Origin: Abiotrophia defectiva ATCC 49176
GTDB lineage: Bacteria; Bacillota; Bacilli; Lactobacillales; Aerococcaceae
Reading direction: 5' to 3'
Assembly (NCBI RefSeq): GCF_037041345.1
Contig: NZ_CP146287.1
Coordinates: forward strand, 995,501 to 1,059,500
DNA: 64,000 nt
Shown: one piece after another, positions 46,647 to 57,467 of the stretch
Layout: every line of letters begins with the position of its first letter
Position numbering within the stretch: the stretch's first letter is position 1
Made by a program: the position numbers and the translations under genes
The notes under the pieces: generated by a model
What the model was told of the DNA's origin: nothing
Database searches by the model: none
What the model saw: only the letters and a program-made list of their open reading frames with translations

Positions 46647-46675
46647 AAAAGAACAGCGCCTTAAGCACTGTTCTT
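46647..46675 (-). terminator. terminator after the ppaC-tlpA unit
   Basis: On the minus strand AAGAACAG pairs with CTGTTCTT, followed by TT, separating tlpA from rqcH. Confidence 0.8.
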
Positions 46676-46692
46676 AGTGTGAGTCACTTAAA

Positions 46693-47367
46693 CTACTGCT
46701 CAGCCACCATTTGCTCTAGCACCTTGAAGAGTTCTTCGCGAGGAACAGAACCTTGCCCGCGCTTGATAATTTCGCCTTTGGCGTTGAGAATATAGGTTGT
46801 TGGTAGGCTGACAGCATTAAAAGCAATTTGGTTCTGACGTTGATCGTCATAATAGATTGGTAGGTCAGTCAAGCCAGCTTCTTTCAGATAGGCTTGTGCC
46901 TTCTCTGCTGTTTCGTCCGGATGACTACCGGTTGCATTAATCATAACGAAATTTACTTTATCGCCGTATTGACGGTAGGCTTCTAGAAAATAAGGCATCT
47001 CTTCGCGACAAGGTGGACACCAAGAAGCCCAAATATTGATAATAGTTGGTTTGCCAAATTTTGATGACAAAGTAATGGTATTGCCTAGTTCATCTAACAA
47101 CTTAGTATCAGGGGCAGATGGTCCCTTACGTTCAGGTTTATTTACTCCACGCACAGCTTGACTACTAGAAGTCGCAGAACTAGCGGCCTCACTAGAGGAA
47201 GAATCCGCCTTAGCAACTTGTGAGCTAGATTCCTCAGATGAGTTAGTAGACACGGCTACTGAAGCAGGTTCCTGATTCGATTGGTTGGCTAGCCAGATAC
47301 TAGCCCCAACCACTATTAAACCTAAAACAAGTAATACTGGATAAAGTAATTTCTTAATTTTGTTCAT
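46693..47367 (-). CDS. TlpA/ResA-like membrane-anchored thioredoxin
   Basis: Extracytoplasmic thiol-disulfide protein of 224 residues. An N-terminal membrane segment (about 7-27) is followed by a Ser/Glu-rich linker (about 35-75) and an AhpC/TSA-Redoxin-type domain with C117-P-P-C120 in WASWCPPCREEM. Cytochrome c maturation genes are not nearby, so the partner could be a methionine sulfoxide reductase or another exported protein (unknown). It starts 23 bases after ppaC in the same direction. Confidence 0.85.
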   Translation of the reverse strand: MNKIKKLLYPVLLVLGLIVVGASIWLANQSNQEPASVAVSTNSSEESSSQVAKADSSSSEAASSATSSSQAVRGVNKPERKGPSAPDTKLLDELGNTITLSSKFGKPTIINIWASWCPPCREEMPYFLEAYRQYGDKVNFVMINATGSHPDETAEKAQAYLKEAGLTDLPIYYDDQRQNQIAFNAVSLPTTYILNAKGEIIKRGQGSVPREELFKVLEQMVAEQ

Positions 47368-47390
47368 AAAAGATCCCTTTCGGCAGATAA

Positions 47391-48320
47391 CTAGCGAGCT
47401 GCATAGCTATCAGTTAATGGTGGTACAATTTGTTTTTTGCGTGATACTACCCCTGGCAGTTCTAGTTGTTGGTCCACTACCTTCTGACCAAAAGCGGCTT
47501 CCAAAGCAGATACATCTTGGCCTACAACTAACCCAAAGGAGTTACTATCTAAGACGTCTGTGACTACTAAGAGGAAGAGTTCATAGCCTTTTGCCTCAAC
47601 TTCCGCTTGCATAGCCTTTAATAAGGCTTCTTTACGAGCCAAGAGATCAGCAAAACCAATGGCATTGACTTGGGCAATCCGTACTTGGTGGCCATTCATG
47701 TCAAAGCTCTTAGCATCTAAGTTGAGTAAGGTTTCTTCAGACTTGCTAGCTAAGTTTGTCCCTGCCTTCAACAAGTCCAAACCGTAAACCTGTGCGTCAA
47801 TACCCGCCAGTTTTGCTAAGGCTTGTGCCGCATCTACGTCTTCTGGTGTGCAAGTTGGTGATTTGAAGAGTAAGCTATCAGAGATAACAGCAGACAACAT
47901 GAGACCAGCAATTTGACCAGGAATTTCAATCCCTGCTTCGCCAAACATCTTGTAAAGGACAGTAGCAGTACAGCCGATTGGCTCACAACGATAGTATAAT
48001 GGTTGTGCAGACTCAAAACCAATCCGGTGGTGGTCAATGACATAGTCTACTGTTAACTCAGCTAAATCATCAATAGACTGGCTGGCTTCATTATGGTCCA
48101 CTAGGGCAACGTGGGCACCTGTTCCTGCCGCTGATTCAATCACACGAGGTGCTTGAGCCTTGAAGTAGTCAAGGGCAAAAGCCGTTTCCTCATTAGGTGT
48201 ACCAAGTGCCACCGCCTCAGCTTGGTGGCCTTTTTGGTTGAGGTAGTAGGCAAAAGCAATGGCAGATGCAATGGTGTCAGTGTCTGGATTTTTATGTCCG
48301 AAAACTAAATATTGGGTCAT
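47391..48320 (-). CDS. ppaC: manganese-dependent inorganic pyrophosphatase
   Basis: Family II pyrophosphatase of the DHH superfamily, 309 residues. Metal-binding motifs are FGHKNPDTD (His9, Asp13, Asp15) and VIDHHRIGFES (about 94-104); the C-terminal DHHA2 domain ends with SRKKQIVPPL. AGGAGG precedes the ATG. A -10 box (TATAAT, minus strand, 48380-48385) stands 60 bases upstream. Confidence 0.96.
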   Translation of the reverse strand: MTQYLVFGHKNPDTDTIASAIAFAYYLNQKGHQAEAVALGTPNEETAFALDYFKAQAPRVIESAAGTGAHVALVDHNEASQSIDDLAELTVDYVIDHHRIGFESAQPLYYRCEPIGCTATVLYKMFGEAGIEIPGQIAGLMLSAVISDSLLFKSPTCTPEDVDAAQALAKLAGIDAQVYGLDLLKAGTNLASKSEETLLNLDAKSFDMNGHQVRIAQVNAIGFADLLARKEALLKAMQAEVEAKGYELFLLVVTDVLDSNSFGLVVGQDVSALEAAFGQKVVDQQLELPGVVSRKKQIVPPLTDSYAAR

Positions 48321-48379
48321 GTCAGTGGATCCTCCTATAAGATAATTACTGCCTTAATTTTAACATGTAGCTGGGAAAA

Positions 48380-48385
48380 ATTATA
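48380..48385 (-). promoter_or_regulatory. -10 box of ppaC
   Basis: Minus-strand TATAAT with a TTTGCC -35 at 16 bases. It lies in the 207-base gap between ppaC and the pflA terminator; nothing else is seen there. Confidence 0.5.
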
Positions 48386-48482
48386 GCCCCAAAGAGGTCC
48401 AGGCAAAGTCCCTCATACCCTTTTATTTTACGCTTTCACAACTCTATTAGCAAATTTCCCGCCTATGACTTGTGCACAAAAT

Positions 48483-48521
48483 AAATAGCCCTTAGTGATA
48501 GTAACTCACTAAAGGCTATTT
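48483..48521 (-). terminator. terminator of the pfl genes
   Basis: AAATAGCC-TTTAGTGA and TCACTAAGGGCTATTT form a long stem on the minus strand, followed by ATTTT. Confidence 0.92.
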
Positions 48522-48527
48522 CAAGGC

Positions 48528-49307
48528 TTAAGCTGTTAGATAACCCCGATAAGAAGCAGTTTCTAGAATACGCTTGGCATTTTCCACCCGATCTGGTGTT
48601 GGAGGTTCAATCCCCGCCAACCGGTACTTAATCCCCAGGGCTTCGTACTTGTAAACCCCTAACTTATGATAAGGTAAGACTTCAAATTTCAAGACGTTCT
48701 TAAGCGTCTTAACGAAAGCACTGAGCCGAATTAAATATTCATCAAAGTCAGTCCGTTCAGGTACCAAGACATGGCGAATCCATACTGGTTGACCAATATC
48801 CGATAAATAGTGAGCCAAATCCAGAATGTTCTCATTAGGCTGACCAGTTAACTTACGGTGGCCATCTGAATCAATGTGCTTAAGATCCAAGAGAATTAAA
48901 TCTGTATACTTAAGCAATTCATTAAATTTACTAAAGAATGGCTCCTTGCGGGTGAATGGCCCCCCACAAGAGTCTAAAGTAGTGTGGACACCATTGGCTT
49001 TACAGATTTTAAAGTATTCAATAATGAAGTCAATCTGTAAGAGAGGTTCTCCCCCACTGACCGTAACGCCACCCTTCTTACCCCAGAAATCTTGGTATTG
49101 AACGGCCTCGTCAAAGAGTTGTTGCGGCGTATAGTCATGTCCCCCACGCGTCGCCCAAGTATCAGGGTTGTGGCAAAATTCGCAACGTAGGCGGCAGCCC
49201 TGCATGAAGGTAATAAATCGAATGCCTGGGCCATCCACGGACCCAAAACTTTCGGTTGAATGGACATGACCAATTACTTGTGTTGTGGCTGTGTTCCCAA
49301 ATTGCAT
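48528..49307 (-). CDS. pflA: pyruvate formate-lyase-activating enzyme
   Basis: Radical SAM enzyme that installs the glycyl radical in PflB under anaerobic conditions. The CX3CX2C cluster motif is in MQGCRLRCEFCHNPDTW; GGEPLLQ and LDLKHID follow, as in the family. The ATG at 49307 follows AAGGAG and yields 259 residues; a longer in-frame start is not supported. It is downstream of pflB with a 83-base gap that contains a small hairpin. Confidence 0.95.
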   Translation of the reverse strand: MQFGNTATTQVIGHVHSTESFGSVDGPGIRFITFMQGCRLRCEFCHNPDTWATRGGHDYTPQQLFDEAVQYQDFWGKKGGVTVSGGEPLLQIDFIIEYFKICKANGVHTTLDSCGGPFTRKEPFFSKFNELLKYTDLILLDLKHIDSDGHRKLTGQPNENILDLAHYLSDIGQPVWIRHVLVPERTDFDEYLIRLSAFVKTLKNVLKFEVLPYHKLGVYKYEALGIKYRLAGIEPPTPDRVENAKRILETASYRGYLTA

Positions 49308-49343
49308 TACATTTATCTCCTTACCTATCTCTATATAAAGGGC

Positions 49344-49371
49344 AAAAGCGACGAGTTGCCCCGTCACTTTT
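49344..49371 (-). terminator. hairpin between pflB and pflA
   Basis: On the minus strand AAAAGTGACG pairs with CGTCGCTTTT (one G-U), with an eight-base loop. The T-run is short, so partial termination or mRNA processing is likely, letting pflB exceed pflA. Confidence 0.6.
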
Positions 49372-49390
49372 CCCAGTCAAGACTCGACTA

Positions 49391-51619
<2,229 letters not shown>

Positions 51620-51675
51620 AGATATCCTCCTTAACTGAATTGTAAACTATCTAGTACAACAACTTTTATATGTTC

Positions 51676-51703
51676 ATTATAACACTCATATTTTAAAATG
51701 CAA
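51676..51703 (-). promoter_or_regulatory. promoter of pflB
   Basis: Minus strand TTGCAT (51698-51703), 16-base spacer, TATAAT (51676-51681), with TGT before the -10 (extended type). Confidence 0.75.
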
Positions 51704-51750
51704 GCCCTTTAGTTCAGAAACACCAAGTAAAATATCTTGTTATATCAAGG

Positions 51751-51799
51751 TTTACACCGGTTTCACAAAGTCGCGCAGCTTGTGTAAAAGTTTGTGAAA
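51751..51799. promoter_or_regulatory. interleaved TTTACAC and TTTCACAAA repeats upstream of pflB
   Basis: In plus orientation: TTTACAC (51751), TTTCACAAA (51761), GTGTAAA (51782), TTTGTGAAA (51791). Each is the inverted partner of another, in the order A-B-A'-B'. Motifs match those upstream of the zinc ADH and adhE genes. This lies 48 bases upstream of the pflB -35 box and suggests an operator array (inference). Confidence 0.5.
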
Positions 51800-51999
51800 T
51801 ATCTATCCTGTACTAATCCTGTTTGCCCATAATTTGTCATCTGTATTAGTACATTTGCCTCTAACCCTAGTCCTACACGTTTTCTTTTTCTTACAAAAAA
51901 TCTATAACAAGTAAGTCTGATGCAGATCTATCTTCTTCTACAAGTAAAATGAACAAACTTTATTACCCTACCCTCATTGTCTTGCACAAAGTCAAAGCA
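51800..51999. other. non-coding stretch upstream of pflB
   Basis: Part of the 420-base gap between pflB and parC. It has an inverted repeat GTACTAAT (51810-51817) with ATTAGTAC (51845-51852), spaced by 27 bases. I see no credible gene: a 25-codon open frame on the minus strand here lacks a ribosome site. Confidence 0.5.
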
Positions 52000-52032
52000 A
52001 AAAAATAACCATCGTCCAATCAGACGATGGTT
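52000..52032 (-). terminator. terminator of parE-parC
   Basis: On the minus strand AACCATCGTC pairs perfectly with GACGATGGTT across a six-base loop, followed by ATTTTTT. Confidence 0.93.
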
Positions 52033-52039
52033 AAAAAAA

Positions 52040-54499
52040 CTAATTTGCTTCTGAAGCCTGAGATTGGATGTCCAATACTAAATAACAGTCTAAGACATTA
52101 CCCAATTTGGCTAAATCAGGCGCTTGCGAGCCGTTAGCAAGACGATCCGACAAAGGAATCTCACTAGCAGCAAAGACGACACTATGGCCTGTATCCCCTA
52201 AGAGACAGACTTGGTGCTGGGCTTTATCAAGGGCTAGGACTTTCAATAATTGATGCGGATTGGTTTTTAATTCTTTTAGCAAGAGGACACCACGCGAACC
52301 ACGTCCTAGTTCAGGTATGACAGTTAGGTCGCTGCGTTTCACATTGCCTCGTTGAGTCAAGGCAAAGAGTTGAGGGCGTTTTGCCTCTTGATTAACTACT
52401 AGGCAGGCTACCACCTGGTCTTCTTCTTTCAACTTAATAGCTGTTACCCCTTTGGCTTTCAGACCCATTTCTGATACTAAATCAGCTGAGTAACGCAAGC
52501 AATAAGACCGTTTGGTCAACAAGACCACTTCATAGTTCTGGCCGGTCTTAAGGCATTCTGCAGCTACCACTTCATCTTGATCGTCCACTAAATTCATAGC
52601 CTTTGCCGTCCGAGTTTTATAGGATCGATAAGTCGTGAAGGCCGATAATGGCGTCTGCTTAATCATACCCGCCTTAGTCGCCAAGATTAGTTTATGATCC
52701 TCCTGGCTTGCCACAAAAGCCTTAACAAAGCGTTCACCATCTTGAAGTTGATAGTTTTGGGACAGATGGACCCCAAGATCCTTCCATTTAATTTCAGGCA
52801 GTTCATGCACCGGAATATGGATATAATTCCCCTTTGAAGTGATAATGACTAATTCTTGATGTGTACTGAGTTCCTCGACAAAAATTGGATAGTCAAAGTC
52901 ACGTAAGCCTAAACTATTTAGATCAGATGAGGCAAAGGAACGCAGGCTGGTCCGCTTCATATAGCCTTCCTTGGTCAAAGAAACCATAACTTGCTCGTCT
53001 GGAATCAGAATATGAGTATCGATTTCTAGGCTTTGAACCTCTGCTTGTATTTGGCTACGACGCGGTGTCGCAAAGTCTTTTTTGATAGCTTTAAGTTCAT
53101 TAATCAGAACCTTATTGAGGATTTCAGGATTGGATAGGATATTTTGATACATCAGAATCCGCTCATTCAATTCCAAACGTTCCTGTTGCAAGGCCGTAAT
53201 GTCAGTATTGGTTAAGCGATAGAGTTGTAAGGATACGATGGCTTCCGCTTGCTCCATAGAAAAATCAAACTCGGCAACTAAGTTTTCCTTAGCATCCTGC
53301 TTATTATCAGAGCGACGAATAGTGGCAATGACTTCATCCAGAATGGAGACTACCCGAATCAAACCATCTACAATATGTAGACGTTTTTGGTCATTAGCCA
53401 AATCATACTGAGTGCGACGGGTTAGGACTTCCTGCTGGTGACTGATATAGGCTTCCAACATGGTTTGTAAGTTAACCAGTTCAGGTCGTCTTTTGTTAAT
53501 CGCGACCATGTTAAAATGGTAGTTCACTTGCAAGTCAGTATGTTTCAGAAGATAGGTCAGAATCCCTTTGGCGTCAACGTCACGCTTAAGTTCGACTACC
53601 AGACGCACTCCATTACGGTCAGATTCATCGCGAACATCTGCGATACCCTCTACCTTACGCTGAATGCGAATTTCGTCCAAACGTTGAATGAGTTTACTCT
53701 TATTGACCTCGTATGGTAGCTCAGTCACCACAATCTGACTTTTCCCACCTTTTAGACTTTCAATGTCAGTTTGCGAAACTAAGGTAATCTTACCTTGGCC
53801 TGTCTTATAGGCCTGTTGAATGGCATCTATACCTTGAATAATGGCTCCCGTAGGGAAGTCAGGGCCCGGCACCAACTCCAACAATTCCTCTAACTTAGGA
53901 CGCTTGTGGATTAAGAGATAGATGACGGCATCAATAATTTCACCTAGATTATGAGGGGGAATTTCAGTGGCGTAACCAGCTGAAATCCCTGTTGCCCCAT
54001 TGACTAGGAGATTTGGGAAACGTGCTGGTAGAACCGTTGGCTCCTCTTCCGTATCATCGAAGTTAAGGATAAAATCAACAGTTTCTTGCTTAATATCACG
54101 CAGTAACTGAGCCGCAATAGGTGACAGGCGGGCTTCGGTATAACGCATAGCCGCGGCTGGGTCCCCATCCATGGAACCATTATTCCCGTGCATATCAATC
54201 AGAGGATTGCGCAACTTCCAGTCTTGACTCATGCGGACCATGGCTTCATAGACAGAAGAGTCCCCATGAGGGTGATAGTTACCGATGACATTACCGACCG
54301 TCTTAGCGGACTTACGGTAAGGATTGTCGGCTGTATTCCGGTCACGATACATAGCGTATAGAATCCGGCGTTGAACCGGTTTGAGACCGTCTCGAATATC
54401 TGGCAAGGCCCGGTCTTGAATGATGTACTTGGAATATCGGCCAAAGCGATCACCAATCACATCTGCAAAGCTTAATTCTTGAATCATTTCTTGGCTCAT
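52040..54499 (-). CDS. parC: DNA topoisomerase IV subunit A
   Basis: Cleavage subunit of the decatenating type IIA topoisomerase, 819 residues. The catalytic Tyr120 is in [10 protein letters not shown]. The quinolone-determining region reads [13 protein letters not shown] (77-89), with Ser81, Ser82 and Glu85, a residue set that looks wild type. The C-terminal beta-pinwheel carries GyrA-box-like repeats that are degenerate, in line with ParC rather than GyrA, and the protein lacks a clear GyrA box. It is downstream of parE by two bases in the same operon. Confidence 0.94.
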   Translation of the reverse strand: MSQEMIQELSFADVIGDRFGRYSKYIIQDRALPDIRDGLKPVQRRILYAMYRDRNTADNPYRKSAKTVGNVIGNYHPHGDSSVYEAMVRMSQDWKLRNPLIDMHGNNGSMDGDPAAAMRYTEARLSPIAAQLLRDIKQETVDFILNFDDTEEEPTVLPARFPNLLVNGATGISAGYATEIPPHNLGEIIDAVIYLLIHKRPKLEELLELVPGPDFPTGAIIQGIDAIQQAYKTGQGKITLVSQTDIESLKGGKSQIVVTELPYEVNKSKLIQRLDEIRIQRKVEGIADVRDESDRNGVRLVVELKRDVDAKGILTYLLKHTDLQVNYHFNMVAINKRRPELVNLQTMLEAYISHQQEVLTRRTQYDLANDQKRLHIVDGLIRVVSILDEVIATIRRSDNKQDAKENLVAEFDFSMEQAEAIVSLQLYRLTNTDITALQQERLELNERILMYQNILSNPEILNKVLINELKAIKKDFATPRRSQIQAEVQSLEIDTHILIPDEQVMVSLTKEGYMKRTSLRSFASSDLNSLGLRDFDYPIFVEELSTHQELVIITSKGNYIHIPVHELPEIKWKDLGVHLSQNYQLQDGERFVKAFVASQEDHKLILATKAGMIKQTPLSAFTTYRSYKTRTAKAMNLVDDQDEVVAAECLKTGQNYEVVLLTKRSYCLRYSADLVSEMGLKAKGVTAIKLKEEDQVVACLVVNQEAKRPQLFALTQRGNVKRSDLTVIPELGRGSRGVLLLKELKTNPHQLLKVLALDKAQHQVCLLGDTGHSVVFAASEIPLSDRLANGSQAPDLAKLGNVLDCYLVLDIQSQASEAN

Positions 54500-54501
54500 G
54501 C

Positions 54502-56589
54502 TTAGACCTCCTCATCATTAAAGAGTGAAAATTCACCGGAATCCTGAGCAATCAACTCAGGCCCTTGGGCTTCTTGACGCGCATCTTGTTGTTTGACTAA
54601 ACTTTCATGATGGGCATGACTGGATTCTTGCCCTTGTGACATTTCCAGAATTGAGTCTTCTGTATCTAGTGTAAAGCTAACATGACGCTCAATCCACTTA
54701 CGACGAGGCTCTACCTTATTCCCCATCAGAGTGGTCAGACGACGTTCCGCGCGTGCCCCATCATCAATCGTGACACGAATCAATAGACGGGTTTCTGGGT
54801 TCATGGTAGTATCCCATAGCTGGTCGGCATTCATTTCCCCAAGACCTTTATAGCGTTGTAGAACATAGCCTTTGCCAACTTTGGCAATTTTGCTGGCTAA
54901 TTCTTCATCTGTCCAGGCATATTCCACCACTTGCTTCTTACCTGATCCTTTAGATATTTTGAAGAGTGGCGGCATAGCTAAATAGACCTTGCCCGCTTCT
55001 AACAAGGGCTTCATATAACGGTAGAAGAAAGTTAAGAGTAAGACTTGAATGTGGGCACCATCCGTGTCCGCGTCGGTCATGATAATGACTTTGTTGTAGT
55101 TAACCGACTCTAGGTCAAAATCTGCCCCTACTCCAGCCCCGATGGTATAAATCATGGTATTGATTTCCTCGTTTTTAAGGATATCTTGCATAGACGCTTT
55201 TTCGGTGTTGATGACCTTACCGCGAAGTGGCAGGATGGCTTGATACTGACGATTTCGGCCAAGCTTAGCTGAACCACCAGCAGAGTCACCTTCGACTAGG
55301 TAGAGTTCGTTCTTGCTGGAATCCTTTGATTGAGCCTTAGTTAATTTACCGGAAATTGCTCGTTCTTGGGCCTGCTTCTTAGAACCAGATCGCGCCGCGT
55401 CACGAGCCTTACGCGCCGCTTCGCGCGTTTCTCTGGCCTTAATGGCCTTACGCAGAATCATCTGAGAGAAGTTGCCATTCTCATTGAGATAGGCCGTCAT
55501 TTTTTCGTTAACGAAGTTTTCTACCAGTGGGCGCGCCTTAGGCGTTCCAAGTTTTTCCTTGGTTTGACCTTCGAATTGCAGGTATTCCTCAGGAATACGT
55601 AGCGAAATAACCGCTGTTAGCCCTTCTCTGACATCTGACCCCTCTAGGTTCTTATCCTTGTCTTTGAGCAGCCCCACCTTACGTGCATAGTCATTGAAGG
55701 CCTTGGTCATGCCGGTCTTCATCCCAACCTCATGGCTACCCCCGCCACCTGTGCGAACATTATTGGCGAAGGATAGAATGGTCTCAGAATAGCCATCATT
55801 ATATTGAAAGGCAAAATCAATTTCAAAGCCCTCAACCTCACCAGCAAAACCAGCGATATCTCCAAGGGTATCTTTCTCTTCATTTAAATAAGTAATGAAG
55901 TCAATCAGACCTTGGCTGAAGTGGAAGACCTCATGATAATCAATACGCTCATCGATTAGTTCAATCGTTAGGTCCTTAAGCAGAAAGGCAGACTCACGCA
56001 AACGTTCTGCAATCGTCTCACTGTTTATGCTAGCATGGCCAAAAATCTTGCTATCCGGCATAAAATGCACGGTAGTTCCATGTTTAGACTTGTTGGAGTT
56101 CTTAGTCTTAATGAGTTTAGTAACCGGCACGCCCCCATTCTCAAAACGCATTTGATAGGTATAGCCATCACGGTCCACCTCAACCTGCACCCAAGTAGAG
56201 AGCGCATTGACCACTGAAGCCCCTACCCCGTGAAGACCACCAGCCGACTTATAACCACCTTGACCAAATTTACCGCCGGCATGGAGGACAGTAAAGACCA
56301 CTTCAATGGTTGGCTTACCTGAAGCATGCAAGCCGACTGGCAAACCACGGCCATTATCTTGAACTTTAACACTGCCATCTTGACAGATGGTTACCTTAAT
56401 ATGGTCTGCAAAACCTGACAAAGCTTCATCGACAGCATTGTCCACAATTTCATATAAAAGGTGATGCAAGCCACGTTGATCAGTAGAGCCGATATACATA
56501 CCCGGACGCTTACGTACGGCTTCTAAACCCTCTAGGATTTGGATGGCATCATCACCATAATTTGTTAATAATTGCTGCTTGTCAGCCAC
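54502..56589 (-). CDS. parE: DNA topoisomerase IV subunit B
   Basis: ATPase subunit of topoisomerase IV. Motifs are [18 protein letters not shown] and [14 protein letters not shown] (ATP site), [15 protein letters not shown] (Toprim) and DADTDGAH. The GTG at 56589 is chosen: GAGGTGA sits five bases before it, and the upstream ATG at 56628 would overlap the -10 box. It has 695 residues, longer than the usual 640-650, mainly because of an acidic, Gln/His-rich C-terminal tail of about 50 residues after the [14 protein letters not shown] motif. It is two bases before parC. Confidence 0.93.
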   Translation of the reverse strand: MADKQQLLTNYGDDAIQILEGLEAVRKRPGMYIGSTDQRGLHHLLYEIVDNAVDEALSGFADHIKVTICQDGSVKVQDNGRGLPVGLHASGKPTIEVVFTVLHAGGKFGQGGYKSAGGLHGVGASVVNALSTWVQVEVDRDGYTYQMRFENGGVPVTKLIKTKNSNKSKHGTTVHFMPDSKIFGHASINSETIAERLRESAFLLKDLTIELIDERIDYHEVFHFSQGLIDFITYLNEEKDTLGDIAGFAGEVEGFEIDFAFQYNDGYSETILSFANNVRTGGGGSHEVGMKTGMTKAFNDYARKVGLLKDKDKNLEGSDVREGLTAVISLRIPEEYLQFEGQTKEKLGTPKARPLVENFVNEKMTAYLNENGNFSQMILRKAIKARETREAARKARDAARSGSKKQAQERAISGKLTKAQSKDSSKNELYLVEGDSAGGSAKLGRNRQYQAILPLRGKVINTEKASMQDILKNEEINTMIYTIGAGVGADFDLESVNYNKVIIMTDADTDGAHIQVLLLTFFYRYMKPLLEAGKVYLAMPPLFKISKGSGKKQVVEYAWTDEELASKIAKVGKGYVLQRYKGLGEMNADQLWDTTMNPETRLLIRVTIDDGARAERRLTTLMGNKVEPRRKWIERHVSFTLDTEDSILEMSQGQESSHAHHESLVKQQDARQEAQGPELIAQDSGEFSLFNDEEV

Positions 56590-56623
56590 TATTGTCACCT
56601 CAACTTTTTGTTTCAACTGTTCT

Positions 56624-56653
56624 ATCATACCAAATACTAGGTCTAGATTTCAA
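56624..56653 (-). promoter_or_regulatory. promoter of parE-parC
   Basis: Minus strand TTGAAA (56648-56653), 18-base spacer, TATGAT (56624-56629). Confidence 0.65.
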
Positions 56654-56777
56654 TTAAATCTTTCATCTGGCCCATTCTAGCGCATCATCCGCCAAATAGC
56701 AACTGAAAGATGTCCCCTGGCCTTTTTTTTAGTAGGAATTCGTGATACACTAAAGGGGAATTTAAAGGAGGCTCTCT

Positions 56778-57422
56778 ATGCATCTCAAAATCCTATTGAT
56801 TATTGCCACCTACTTACTAGGCTCCATCCCTACTGGGGTTTGGTATTCACGTCTACGCTATCGTCAAGACGTGCGCCAAACAGGCTCTGGTAACAGTGGC
56901 GCGACTAACATTGGACGTACCTACGGCTTTCAGTCAGCCGTCTTAGTTGCCATGATTGATGTCTTAAAAGGCTGGATTCCAGTTCTCTTGGCCAAATGGC
57001 TCTTCACAGATAATGCCTGGGTGATCTCAGCTGTCGCACTTGCAGCCTTAATTGGCCATGCCTATCCCATCTGGGCCAACTTCAAGGGCGGCAAGATTGT
57101 TGCTACTTCTATCGGAGTCTTGCTAGGCTTCCATTTCTGGATTGCCTTGGTCATGGTGATTAGCTTCTTTACCCTACTCTATCTAACCAGTACTGTTAGC
57201 TTCTCGGCCATGGTCTCTTATAGCTTGACCGCCTGCTACCTCTTCTTGACTCAGCCTAATAAAATCTACGGCGTGACCTTTATCCTTATCGCCCTCTTCA
57301 TGATTTATCGTCATCGTCAGAATATCGAACGCCTACTGCGCCATGAAGAAAAGACCATCAGCTTTGGTCTCGGCCTCTGGCTCAATCAGCATGGATCCAA
57401 GGATTCATCACAAGCTAAATAA
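56778..57422 (+). CDS. plsY: glycerol-3-phosphate acyltransferase PlsY
   Basis: Membrane enzyme that transfers acyl groups from acyl-phosphate to glycerol-3-phosphate, the first step of phospholipid synthesis. The 214 residues have five or so hydrophobic segments and the PlsY motifs GSIPTGVWYSR, GSGNSGATNIGRTYG and GHAYPIWANFKGGKIVATSIGVLLG. AAAGGAGG precedes. It is divergent from parE, as in streptococci. TACACT with a TG at 56743 suggests an extended -10. Confidence 0.95.
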   Translation: MHLKILLIIATYLLGSIPTGVWYSRLRYRQDVRQTGSGNSGATNIGRTYGFQSAVLVAMIDVLKGWIPVLLAKWLFTDNAWVISAVALAALIGHAYPIWANFKGGKIVATSIGVLLGFHFWIALVMVISFFTLLYLTSTVSFSAMVSYSLTACYLFLTQPNKIYGVTFILIALFMIYRHRQNIERLLRHEEKTISFGLGLWLNQHGSKDSSQAK

Positions 57423-57426
57423 AAGT

Positions 57427-57467
57427 AAACACGCTTAGCTCCCCTGAGAGTTAAGCGTGTTTTTTTA
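57427..57467. terminator. terminator between plsY and recQ
   Basis: AAACACGCTTA-GCTC and GAG-TTAAGCGTGTTT form a long stem with T-runs on the plus strand; the minus strand is also T-rich, so it may stop both convergent genes. Confidence 0.88.

Noticed and set aside
51759-51840. 25-codon open frame on the minus strand upstream of pflB
   Set aside because: No ribosome binding site precedes its ATG and it lies across the repeat array.
52040-56589. gyrA-gyrB instead of parC-parE
   Set aside because: Operon order parE-parC, plsY as divergent neighbour, the [17 protein letters not shown] region and the lack of a clear GyrA box all fit topoisomerase IV.
56590-56628. parE start at the ATG 56628
   Set aside because: It overlaps the -10 box; GTG at 56589 has a good GAGGTGA ribosome site.
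57427-57467. Small RNA between plsY and recQ
   Set aside because: The stem is fully explained as a terminator serving the convergent genes.
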